NCBI RefSeq assembly: GCF_018802765.1
Contig: NZ_CP069163.1
Span: 1,932,311-1,996,310 of the forward strand
DNA: 64,000 nucleotides
Direction: 5' to 3'
Origin: Paludibacterium sp. B53371
Lineage (GTDB): Bacteria > Pseudomonadota > Gammaproteobacteria > Burkholderiales > Chromobacteriaceae
Of the stretch, positions 52,239 to 60,461 are shown piece by piece. The position numbers were made by a program, and so were the translations under genes. Below the pieces are notes generated by a model, which ran no database searches, was not told the origin of the DNA, and saw only the letters and a program-made list of their open reading frames with translations. Position 1 is the first letter of the stretch. The number at the start of each line of letters is the position of its first letter.

Positions 52239-52502
52239 ATGAGCAATGCGGACTTCAACCCGGCCGACCCTTTCGCCATGTTCCGCCAGATGTGGCAGAA
52301 CGCCACGCCGGCAGCGGCACAACCTTTCATGCCGCCGATGACGGAAGAAGATATTGAGCGACGCATCAATGAGCTGAAGGTGGTGGAAACCTGGCTGACC
52401 ATGAACCTGGGCATGCTGTCGATGCAGATCAAGGGGCTGGAAATGCAGAAAGTGGCGCTCGCCGCCCTCAAGCCGCAGCCTGCCAAGAAAAAAGAGGGCT
52501 GA
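52239..52502 (+). CDS. Short PhaM-like polyhydroxyalkanoate granule protein
   Basis: Protein of 87 residues. DPFAMFRQMWQNA, PPMTEEDIERRINELKVVET and WLTMNLGMLSMQIKGLEMQK match the N-terminal part of PhaM, which ties PHA granules to synthase and nucleoid in Cupriavidus. The long Ala/Lys/Pro-rich DNA-binding tail of PhaM is reduced here to KPQPAKKKEG. The start follows AGGT at good spacing. Divergent from the YkgJ gene. Whether the organism makes PHA is not shown in this window. Confidence 0.82.
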   Translation: MSNADFNPADPFAMFRQMWQNATPAAAQPFMPPMTEEDIERRINELKVVETWLTMNLGMLSMQIKGLEMQKVALAALKPQPAKKKEG

Positions 52503-52600
52503 ACGCTGCTCACAGCCAGCCAGGCCTGACTGAGAAAGGCCGCGACTTGAGCGCCGTGCTTGAGTAGAATAGCGCCTTTGCTTCCCACACCTGATCCGGT

Positions 52601-53506
52601 ATGCCCCAGACTGCTGCCTCACTCCTGCGCCAATTGGTGCGCGGGGACTTTTCTCGCCGCGATGGCCTGGACGAATTCAAGCACCGCTTCAAGCTGGGCT
52701 TTCGCAGCCTGCTGACCCTGCCGGCCATGCTGCGCTGGCTGGACCTGTTTGTTGCCGACGAGGCCCTGCTGGCCCATCTGCGGCTCAACCCCCGGCTGGC
52801 GATGAAGCTGCATCGGCCCTATCTGATGCAAAAGCTGAACACCGGTGCCAAGCTGCAAGTCCTGCTGGCCAATTACCAGCTGGAGAAATCGCTTTTCCCG
52901 CCCGCCATACTGGATACCGTCTTGCGCAACCAGCACCAGTTGCTGGCCGAGCTGACGGGCAAGGATGAGCGCCAGTACACCCTGCTGCTCACTCATGCCC
53001 ACGGTTTCGACAAAGAGGGCGAACTGGCGATTCTGCTGATGGATCCTGCCGGCTTTGCCCTGGTCACGCTGTCTTTCACGCTTTGCCAGCGCCACGGCGC
53101 ACCGGCTCTGGTCATCGGCGGCCTGCAGGGGCCGCGCCGTTATGAGGGCAGTGCCGACACCATCCGTGCCGTGACCAAGGCCTTCCACGGCCTGTTTCCC
53201 AAGCGCGTCGCCATGGAGGCCCTGACGGTGCTGGCGCAGCGCCTGGGTATCAAGCAGGTACTGGCCGTGGGCAAGGCACAGCACATTTACAACTCCTGGC
53301 GTTACCGCAAAAATTTCGAGGCAGATTACGACAGTTTCTGGCAGTCGCTCGAGGCCAAACCCGAGGATGGCGACTATTTCCGTCTGCCACTGCCGCTGCC
53401 CCGCAAGACCATGGAAGACATTGCCAGCAAGAAGCGCGCCGAATACCAGCGCCGCTACACCCTGCTGGATGACCTGGCGAGCCAGATCGCCACGAACATC
53501 AAGTAA
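52601..53506 (+). CDS. VirK/YbjX family (DUF535) protein
   Basis: Protein of 301 residues: LTLPAMLRWLDLFVADEALL, RLNPRLAMKLHRPYLMQKLN, LSFTLCQRHGAPALVIGGLQ, GPRRYEGSADTIRAVTKAFH and LAVGKAQHIYNSWRYRKNFE are family signatures. The function is poorly defined; relatives affect envelope or resistance to host peptides. It lies 8 nt before dnaE and may share its transcript. Confidence 0.92.
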   Translation: MPQTAASLLRQLVRGDFSRRDGLDEFKHRFKLGFRSLLTLPAMLRWLDLFVADEALLAHLRLNPRLAMKLHRPYLMQKLNTGAKLQVLLANYQLEKSLFPPAILDTVLRNQHQLLAELTGKDERQYTLLLTHAHGFDKEGELAILLMDPAGFALVTLSFTLCQRHGAPALVIGGLQGPRRYEGSADTIRAVTKAFHGLFPKRVAMEALTVLAQRLGIKQVLAVGKAQHIYNSWRYRKNFEADYDSFWQSLEAKPEDGDYFRLPLPLPRKTMEDIASKKRAEYQRRYTLLDDLASQIATNIK

Positions 53507-53514
53507 AAGAGCGC

Positions 53515-56500
53515 ATGAACGCAACCCGATTCATTCATCTGCGACTCCATTCGGAGTTCTCCATCACCGACGGCATCGTGCGCCTGGACGATGCGGTGAA
53601 ACGTGCTCAGCAGGACAATATGCCGGCCATCGGCATGTCGGACCTGATGAACATCTTCGGTATGGTGAAGTTTTACAAAGCTTGCCGCGGCAAGGGTCTG
53701 AAGCCGATCGTCTCCTGCGATATCTGGCTGGAAAACCCCGACGATGCCGAAAAACCCTACCGCATGATGCTGACGGCCAAGAACCGTGCCGGTTATGGCC
53801 GCCTGTGCGAGCTGCTGACCGAAGCCTTCACGCACAACCAGCATCGGGGCCGCGCCGAAATCAGTCGTGCGCAACTCGAAGGGGGCGACAACAGCGGGCT
53901 GATCTGCCTGTCCGGCGCCCACTTGGGCGATGTCGGCATGGCACTGTCGATCGGTCAGCGTGACGAGGCCCTGCGCCGTGCGCGCCACTGGGCCGAGATC
54001 TTCCCCGGCAGTTTCTATCTGGAACTGCAGCGGCTGGACAACCCGCAGATCGAGTCGGTCCTGCAGCAGACCTTGTGGCTGGCCGGCGAAACCGGCCTGC
54101 CGGTGGTCGCCACCCACCCGATCCAGTTCATGGATCCGGACGATTTCAAGGCGCACGAGGCCCGGGTATGCATTGCCGAGGGTTACACCCTGTCGGACAA
54201 GCGCCGGCCGAAACACTTCAGTGAGTGTCAGTATTTCCTGTCGACCGAGCAGATGCTGGAGCGCTTCCACGACATCCCCGAAGCGCTGGAAAACACGGTC
54301 GAGATCGCCAAGCGCTGCAACCTGACGGTACAGCTGGGCAAGAACTACCTGCCGGATTTCCCGACGCCGGACGGCATGACACTGGATGACTACCTGCTGG
54401 CACGCACGCGCGAGGGGCTGGAGCAACGGCTGGCCGGGCTGTATCCGGATGAAATCGAACGTGAACGCCAGCGTCCGCGCTATGAGGACCGGCTGAAGTT
54501 CGAAATCGACACCATCGTACAGATGGGTTTCCCGGGCTACTTCCTGATCGTGGCGGACTTCATCAACTGGGCCAAGCACAATGGTTGCCCGGTCGGACCG
54601 GGCCGGGGCTCCGGTGCCGGTTCGCTGGTCGCCTACGCGCTGGGCATTACCGACCTCGACCCGCTGGAGTATGCGCTGCTGTTCGAGCGCTTCCTCAACC
54701 CGGAACGGGTGTCGATGCCTGACTTCGACGTCGACTTCTGCCAGGACAACCGCTACCGCGTGATCGAGTATGTGCGCCAGGCCTACGGCGCCGAAGCCGT
54801 CAGCCAGATCGCCACCTTCGGCACCATGGCCGCCAAGGCCGTGGTGCGTGACGTTGGCCGGGTACTCGACCTGCCCTACACCTTCTGTGACCAGGTCTCC
54901 AAGCTGATTCCGGCCGCGCCGGGCAAGCAGTACAGCCTGGATGACGCAGTCGAAATGGAGCCGGTGCTCAAAGAGCGGCTGGAAAACGAAGAAGAATTGC
55001 GCCAGCTGTGGGAGCTGGCCAAGAAGCTGGAAGGCCTGACGCGCAACATTGGCATGCACGCCGGTGGCGTCCTGATCGCCCCGGGCAAGCTGACCGACTT
55101 CTGCCCACTGTTCCAGGCCAGCGGCGAAGAAGCCGTGCCGGTATCCATGCTGGACAAGGACGACGTCGAGCAGATCGGCCTGGTGAAGTTCGACTTTCTG
55201 GGTCTGCGCAACCTGACCATCATTGATTTGGCGGTGCGTTACATCAAGGACCTTGACCCCTCCTTCACCACCGATCTGAATCACCTGGAGTTCACCGACC
55301 CGGACGCTTACCGCGTGCTGCAGAAGGCCAATACCACCGCGGTGTTCCAGCTGGAATCGGACGGCATGAAGCGGCTGCTGGAAAAGCTCAAACCTGACCG
55401 TTTCGAAGACATCATCGCCGTGCTGGCACTCTACCGTCCGGGCCCGCTTGGCTCGGGCATGGTGGACGACTTCATCCTGCGCAAGGCCGGCAAGCAGGAA
55501 GTCGACTATTTCCACCCCGACCTGACGGCCTGCCTGGAACCGACCTATGGCGTGATCGTGTACCAGGAACAGGTGATGCAGATCTCGCAGATCATCGGCG
55601 GCTATACGCTCGGTGGTGCCGACATGCTGCGCCGGGCGATGGGCAAGAAAAAAGCCGAGGAGATGGACAAGCACCGCGGCATCTTCACCGAGGGCGCGCA
55701 GAAAAAGGGCTACCCGGAGGAGCTGGCGCGCCATCTGTTCGACCTGATGGCCAAGTTTGCCGAGTACGGTTTCAACAAGTCGCATACGGCAGCCTACGCC
55801 GTGGTGGCCTATCAGACCGCCTGGCTCAAGGCCCATCACACGGCTGCCTTCATGGCAGCCACCATGTCGTCGGAACTGGACAACACCGATCAGCTGAAAG
55901 TGTTTTACGACGACTCGATCGCCAACCAGCTCAAGTTCCTGCCGCCGGACGTCAATGAGTCGTTCTATCGCTTCGTGCCGGTGGATCGCAAGCACATCCG
56001 CTATGCGCTGGGCGCCATCAAGGGCAGCGGCGAGTCGGCGGTCGAACACATCATCCAGGTACGCCAGGAGAGCGGTCCGTTCAAGGATCTGTTTGACTTC
56101 TGCCGCCGCACCGACAAGAAGCTGGTCAACAAGCGGGTGATCGAGGCGCTGATTCGTGGCGGCGCCTTTGACGCCATCGACAGCAACCGCGCCCGCCTGC
56201 TGGCCAACGTCGGTTTGTGCATGGAATCGGCCGAGCAGGAAGCTGCCAATGCCAACCAGGGCGGCCTGTTCGACATGTTCGGTGATGATGTCGCTCCGCC
56301 GCTGGAAATGCGCGATGTCCGCCCCTGGGATCAGATCACCCAGCTGGCGGAAGAAAAAACCGCCATCGGCTTCTACCTCTCCGGCCATCCTTTCGCCGCC
56401 TACGAGCGTGAGGTGCGAGGCTTCATCAAGACACCGCTGGCCCGCATCAGCCCGCGCAAGGAGCCGCAACTGCTGGCGGGCTTTGTCACCGGCATCCGCA

Positions 56501-56961
56501 CCAAGGTCGGCAACCGCGGCAAGATGGCCTTCATCCAGCTCGATGACATGAGTACCAAGCTGGAAGTCAGCGTATTCTCGGAAACCTTCGACGCCAACCG
56601 CACCCGCCTGCGGGAAGACCAGGTGCTGGTGATCGAGGGCAAGGTCAGCAACGATGATTTTTCCGGCGGTCTGCGCATCACCGCCGACAAGATCTACGAA
56701 CTGGGCGAGGCACGCAGTCTGTATGCCCGCAGCCTGCAGGTACAGATGTCACAGACCAATGCCGACACCGCCCGCTTCGCCGGTCTGCTGACCCCCTACC
56801 GCAGCGAAGAGGCCGGTTGCCCGGTACGGGTGGTGTACGACAATGGTCAGGCCCGCGGCGAGCTGATGCTGCCCAAGCACTGGGGAGTTCGGCTGGATGA
56901 CGGCCTGATCGGCAGCCTGAAGGACTGGCTGGGCGACAAGGCGGTGAAGATCATCTGGTAA
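53515..56961 (+). CDS. dnaE: DNA polymerase III alpha subunit
   Basis: Replicative polymerase of 1148 residues, normal for DnaE1. N-terminal PHP domain (FIHLRLHSEFSITDGIVRLD), catalytic aspartates in VSMPDFDVDFCQDNRY, GPGRGSGAGSLVAYALGITD, finger region GFNKSHTAAYAVVAYQTAWL, HhH (about 830-900) and a C-terminal OB fold (ISPRKEPQLLAGFVTGIRTK). Of the first two PHP motifs, HLRLHSEFS keeps the family pattern. A terminator follows. Confidence 0.98.
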   Translation: MNATRFIHLRLHSEFSITDGIVRLDDAVKRAQQDNMPAIGMSDLMNIFGMVKFYKACRGKGLKPIVSCDIWLENPDDAEKPYRMMLTAKNRAGYGRLCELLTEAFTHNQHRGRAEISRAQLEGGDNSGLICLSGAHLGDVGMALSIGQRDEALRRARHWAEIFPGSFYLELQRLDNPQIESVLQQTLWLAGETGLPVVATHPIQFMDPDDFKAHEARVCIAEGYTLSDKRRPKHFSECQYFLSTEQMLERFHDIPEALENTVEIAKRCNLTVQLGKNYLPDFPTPDGMTLDDYLLARTREGLEQRLAGLYPDEIERERQRPRYEDRLKFEIDTIVQMGFPGYFLIVADFINWAKHNGCPVGPGRGSGAGSLVAYALGITDLDPLEYALLFERFLNPERVSMPDFDVDFCQDNRYRVIEYVRQAYGAEAVSQIATFGTMAAKAVVRDVGRVLDLPYTFCDQVSKLIPAAPGKQYSLDDAVEMEPVLKERLENEEELRQLWELAKKLEGLTRNIGMHAGGVLIAPGKLTDFCPLFQASGEEAVPVSMLDKDDVEQIGLVKFDFLGLRNLTIIDLAVRYIKDLDPSFTTDLNHLEFTDPDAYRVLQKANTTAVFQLESDGMKRLLEKLKPDRFEDIIAVLALYRPGPLGSGMVDDFILRKAGKQEVDYFHPDLTACLEPTYGVIVYQEQVMQISQIIGGYTLGGADMLRRAMGKKKAEEMDKHRGIFTEGAQKKGYPEELARHLFDLMAKFAEYGFNKSHTAAYAVVAYQTAWLKAHHTAAFMAATMSSELDNTDQLKVFYDDSIANQLKFLPPDVNESFYRFVPVDRKHIRYALGAIKGSGESAVEHIIQVRQESGPFKDLFDFCRRTDKKLVNKRVIEALIRGGAFDAIDSNRARLLANVGLCMESAEQEAANANQGGLFDMFGDDVAPPLEMRDVRPWDQITQLAEEKTAIGFYLSGHPFAAYEREVRGFIKTPLARISPRKEPQLLAGFVTGIRTKVGNRGKMAFIQLDDMSTKLEVSVFSETFDANRTRLREDQVLVIEGKVSNDDFSGGLRITADKIYELGEARSLYARSLQVQMSQTNADTARFAGLLTPYRSEEAGCPVRVVYDNGQARGELMLPKHWGVRLDDGLIGSLKDWLGDKAVKIIW

Positions 56962-56992
56962 GCCCGGCAGGCCATGGGGCCAATGGCACAAA

Positions 56993-57023
56993 AAACGGCA
57001 AGGGCACGCCCTTGCCGTTTTGT
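56993..57023 (+). terminator. Rho-independent terminator of dnaE
   Basis: AAAACGGCAAGGGC/GCCCTTGCCGTTTT hairpin with a 2-nt loop, 31 nt after the dnaE stop. A second GC-rich stem GGGGCGGTG/CACCGCCCC (57121-57144) lies before the convergent GGDEF gene. Confidence 0.9.
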
Positions 57024-57213
57024 TCAAATGAAAACCTCCACGCCTAGACCTCTGCTGCCAACCCCGGCACGCCCCCCGTTGTGACGCGTTTCCCCGCTCG
57101 GGGGCCGCCTGGCGATGCAAGGGGCGGTGGCGGGACACCGCCCCTGCCCCGGTGCAGCGGGGTCACTGCGTCAAAACATCGTCCGCGCTAGCGGACAAGA
57201 CAAATCACCCTGA

Positions 57214-58266
57214 TCACCCCGGCGCACTCGGATAAACCACCGCCTGCGCCCGGCCGCGTTCCTTGGCCATATACAGCGCCTGATCGGCCGCCTCCAGCCA
57301 GGTCACCTCGTCGAAGACCTCGCGGGCCGTCCCGACGCCCACCAGTCCGACGCTGGCCGACAATTGCACCTTGCTTTCCCCGACAATCACCGGCCCGCTG
57401 ATCACCTGGACCAGCTTGTTGCCGACATCCTGCAGCACCGAAGGACTGGAACCCGGCAACACCACCAGAAACTCCTCACCGCCCCAGCGGCCGACGATAT
57501 CGCCACCGCGCAGCGTGCGCTGGATACGGTGCGCCGCCTCTTTCAGCACCTCATCGCCAACCAGATGGCCGAACTCGTCGTTGATGGCCTTGAAATGATC
57601 CAGATCGACCAGAGCCAGAGAGAAACCGCGATGCTCGTGAATACAACGCGCATAGGCATGATTGGCCATGTCGATGATGCCGCGGCGATTGAACACCGAG
57701 GTCAGCTCATCGGTGATGGCCTCGCGCCCGACGGCACTGGCAAACACCAGCGCGCGCTCATGGGAGAAACTCAGATAACGCAGGGCAATGGTGGCTTCCA
57801 GCAGATAGCCCAGATCTTCCAGCCCCTGCAACTCGGCTTCGCTGATACTGCGCGGCCGGGTATCGGCAATGCATAGAGCGCCGATGACATGGCCTTCGGC
57901 ATTGTGAATCGGCTGCGCCGCATAAAAGCGAATACCCGGTGCCCCGGTCACCGCCGGAACATGGGCAAAACGCTCATCCTGACTCGCATCCTCACAGACG
58001 ATACGCTGCTTGGCCTTGACCACGTGCTGACAAAGGGATTGCTCGCAGGGCACCGCCACCGGAGCCAGGCCCAGCGGCGACATCATGTACTGATTCTGCC
58101 CGTCCAGCACGGAGACAAAGGTGATCGGCACCTGGAACAGTTTCTGCGCCAGCCGCGTGACACGCAGATACTCATGCTCAGCCGGCGCTCCCAGCGTCAG
58201 CATGCGCCGCAGCGATTCCAGTCGTGTCTGCGCCTCGGACACCGCGCGCAATTTGGTATGCAGCAT
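57214..58266 (-). CDS. GAF-GGDEF diguanylate cyclase
   Basis: Makes c-di-GMP. The 350 residues hold an N-terminal GAF domain (about 25-165: FQVPITFVSVLDGQNQYMMS, CEQSLCQHVVKAK, YAAQPIHNAEGHVIGALCIA) and a C-terminal GGDEF domain with active site RWGGEEFLVVLPG and an inhibitory I-site RGGD five residues before it. No membrane segment, so the signal is cytoplasmic. Confidence 0.95.
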   Translation of the reverse strand: MLHTKLRAVSEAQTRLESLRRMLTLGAPAEHEYLRVTRLAQKLFQVPITFVSVLDGQNQYMMSPLGLAPVAVPCEQSLCQHVVKAKQRIVCEDASQDERFAHVPAVTGAPGIRFYAAQPIHNAEGHVIGALCIADTRPRSISEAELQGLEDLGYLLEATIALRYLSFSHERALVFASAVGREAITDELTSVFNRRGIIDMANHAYARCIHEHRGFSLALVDLDHFKAINDEFGHLVGDEVLKEAAHRIQRTLRGGDIVGRWGGEEFLVVLPGSSPSVLQDVGNKLVQVISGPVIVGESKVQLSASVGLVGVGTAREVFDEVTWLEAADQALYMAKERGRAQAVVYPSAPG

Positions 58267-58295
58267 GCGTCACCTCAATTGAGTAGCTTCTGATT

Positions 58296-59135
58296 TCAGC
58301 TTATACCATCGGGAATATCCACCAAACCATGACGACGCAGCAAGGGTTGCAGCAAGGTCATGGCACGCTGCATGTCCACCTGTTGGAATTGTGCGATCAC
58401 CGGCTCCCACGCCGCCAGCGGCGCATCAGGCACCTCGGGCAGCCAGTGCAACAGGACGTCCCAGTCATGACAGTCGCCCAATGCCACCTGCAGCGACTTG
58501 AGCTCGCGCACCTGCCGCGCGTGGACATCGGGCAACTGATCGGCCAGCGCCAGCACCCAGAAACGATAATGCTTGATTGCCAGGCGCAGGCGGTGCCAGT
58601 CGCGCGCACGTTGTCGCCTGAGAGCCTGCTGCATGCGCCGCCCGAGCTGTGCGGCCAGGTCGTCGGCGTGACGGCTGGCGCGTCGCCGCAGTTTTTTGGC
58701 CGGCAGGCGTTGTTCCAGCCGCTCGACGGCCTCAAGCATCTGTCCCAGCGCGGGCTCCAGCCCCAGCACCGCCATCTCGCGGGCGAACTGGGCATATTGC
58801 TGGCGCAGCGCCTGCGCCAGCGCGGTCGATGGCCGGCGGCGATTGCGCGGCCAGCGCGCCTCCAGCAGCCGGATCAGACCAATCCCCACCTGGCGGTCAC
58901 GCAGACGTGAGGTGGCGCGGTAACACAGGTCCAGCGTAACCGACAGCGTCTGGCAGGCAGGATCCTTGCGTACCAGGGGCAGCAGAATACGGAAAATACG
59001 CAGGGTCAGGCGTAGCTGATAGAGGGCATCGGCGGCCAGGGCGGGTTGCCTGAGTTGCCGGCACGCCAGCAGGGCCGCCTGATGCAGGGACTGGCAATGC
59101 ACCAGCAGTACACCGGATGGGGACTTGGCTTTCAT
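58296..59135 (-). CDS. CHAD domain protein
   Basis: Helical, Arg/His-rich protein of 279 residues. The conserved basic segments QLRLTLRIFRILLPLV, RLRDRQVGIGLIRLLEARW, WHRLRLAIKHYRFWVLAL and LGDCHDWDVLLHWLP are CHAD hallmarks. CHAD proteins bind polyphosphate and target granules. There is no fused CYTH domain. It precedes, in the leftward direction, the GGDEF gene by 29 nt. Confidence 0.9.
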   Translation of the reverse strand: MKAKSPSGVLLVHCQSLHQAALLACRQLRQPALAADALYQLRLTLRIFRILLPLVRKDPACQTLSVTLDLCYRATSRLRDRQVGIGLIRLLEARWPRNRRRPSTALAQALRQQYAQFAREMAVLGLEPALGQMLEAVERLEQRLPAKKLRRRASRHADDLAAQLGRRMQQALRRQRARDWHRLRLAIKHYRFWVLALADQLPDVHARQVRELKSLQVALGDCHDWDVLLHWLPEVPDAPLAAWEPVIAQFQQVDMQRAMTLLQPLLRRHGLVDIPDGIS

Positions 59136-59237
59136 GACATCTTCATTGAGACGATGACCCTGTCAGCTTGCCCTGCCCGGCAGGCGAAGACAAGCGCTAT
59201 TCGTCCCGAATGCGCGATGGCCGCCCCGGACAGACCT

Positions 59238-60227
59238 TCAGGCAGACTGCAGACGCGTCGAACCGCGGGCCAGCAGCTTGCCGTGCAGGACCAGCTGACG
59301 GGGTGACAGTGCCGGGTTTTGCAGCCGCGACAGCAGCATGTCCATGGCCATGGTGCCGATATCGGCCACCGGCTGTTCGATGACGGTCAGGCCATCGTCC
59401 ACCAGGCCGGTCCAGAGATCGTTATCGAAGCCGGCCAGGCCGATTTGCTGGGGCATTTTCAAGCCGGCGGCGTGCACGGCCTGCATGGCGCCCAGCAAGA
59501 GCAGGCCATTGCTGGCAATCAGGGCATCGGGGCGCTCTGGCGCTTGCAACAGCTGCTGCACGGCCCGTGCGGCAGGGTCGCTGCCTGGTGCGATGAAGCG
59601 GGCGTCCGGTTTGAGTCCGTGCGCCTCCAGCGCCGCGCAGTACCCGGCAGCACGCTCCTTGCCGGTGGCACTGATATTGCCGAACAGCCCGCTGATGCGG
59701 CGGTAACCTTGTGCCAGCAGGTGCTCGGTCAGATGGCTGGCCGCCAGGCGGTTGTCGAGTACCACGGTATCGGTGGTGCCCGGGGGAGCGGCACGGTCAA
59801 TCATCACCACGGGAAATTCGAAGCGCTCGGGACGAAAGCGCCGCGCCGTCACACTGGTCGGAGAAAAAATCACGCCGCATACCCGTTCCTCCTGCATCAG
59901 GCGCAGATACATGGCTTCTTTGTCGGGGTTTTCATCAGCATTGCACAGAATGACCCGCATGCCGGCCTGATACGCCACATCTTCGACCGCCCGGCTGACC
60001 GCGGTGAAAAAAGGATTGCGGATATCCGCCACGATCAGGCCGATGGTCTGACTATGCTGCGAACGCAGGCGCCGGGCCGACAGATTGGGACGGTAGCCGA
60101 GTTGCTGCACGGCCGCCTCCACCTGCTGACGCAGCGCCGCACTCACCGGCCCGTTGCTCAGCACGCGCGAAACGGTCGCGACCGACACCCCGGCCAGTGC
60201 AGCGACATCCTTGATCTTTGCCCCCAT
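59238..60227 (-). CDS. LacI family regulator of fructose genes (FruR/Cra-like)
   Basis: Repressor of 329 residues. HTH MGAKIKDVAALAGVSVATVS and hinge NLSARRLRSQHSQTIG, then a periplasmic-binding-protein-like effector domain (LIVADIRNPFFTAVSRAVED, GLAGFDNDLWTGLVDDGLTV). It is divergent from fruB-fruK-fruA; fructose 1-phosphate is the expected effector for such regulators. The start at 60227 follows GGGGTAGG. Two TGnAAnCGnTTnCA sites nearby are its likely operators. Confidence 0.92.
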   Translation of the reverse strand: MGAKIKDVAALAGVSVATVSRVLSNGPVSAALRQQVEAAVQQLGYRPNLSARRLRSQHSQTIGLIVADIRNPFFTAVSRAVEDVAYQAGMRVILCNADENPDKEAMYLRLMQEERVCGVIFSPTSVTARRFRPERFEFPVVMIDRAAPPGTTDTVVLDNRLAASHLTEHLLAQGYRRISGLFGNISATGKERAAGYCAALEAHGLKPDARFIAPGSDPAARAVQQLLQAPERPDALIASNGLLLLGAMQAVHAAGLKMPQQIGLAGFDNDLWTGLVDDGLTVIEQPVADIGTMAMDMLLSRLQNPALSPRQLVLHGKLLARGSTRLQSA

Positions 60228-60400
60228 GAACCTACCCCGCTTGTAAAAAATGATCTTGCAGGCACCATTGTGCCCTGCCTCGGCCAATTACTTAAGGACC
60301 AGACCGGCAAACGGCCGGCGTCCCGGGCTGCCGGCCAGCATGCCCCCCCCGTTTCCCGCCACAAAAAGTCATGAATCAACCAGAGGGTATCCACGGCAAA

Positions 60401-60429
60401 TTGACTTTTATGATGTAATCGTTTTCAAT
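60401..60429 (+). promoter_or_regulatory. fruB promoter with LacI-type operator
   Basis: -35 TTGACT (60401-60406), 17-nt spacer, -10 TTCAAT (60424-60429). The operator TGTAATCGTTTTCA (60414-60427) fits TGnAAnCGnTTnCA and fills the spacer and part of the -10, a repressing position. Confidence 0.65.
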
Positions 60430-60461
60430 CATAGCAGATCTTCTCAAACGGTAGCCTCGCC

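Noticed and set aside
53455..56469. 1004-residue open frame on the minus strand
   Set aside because: Antisense shadow of dnaE caused by GC-rich codon bias.
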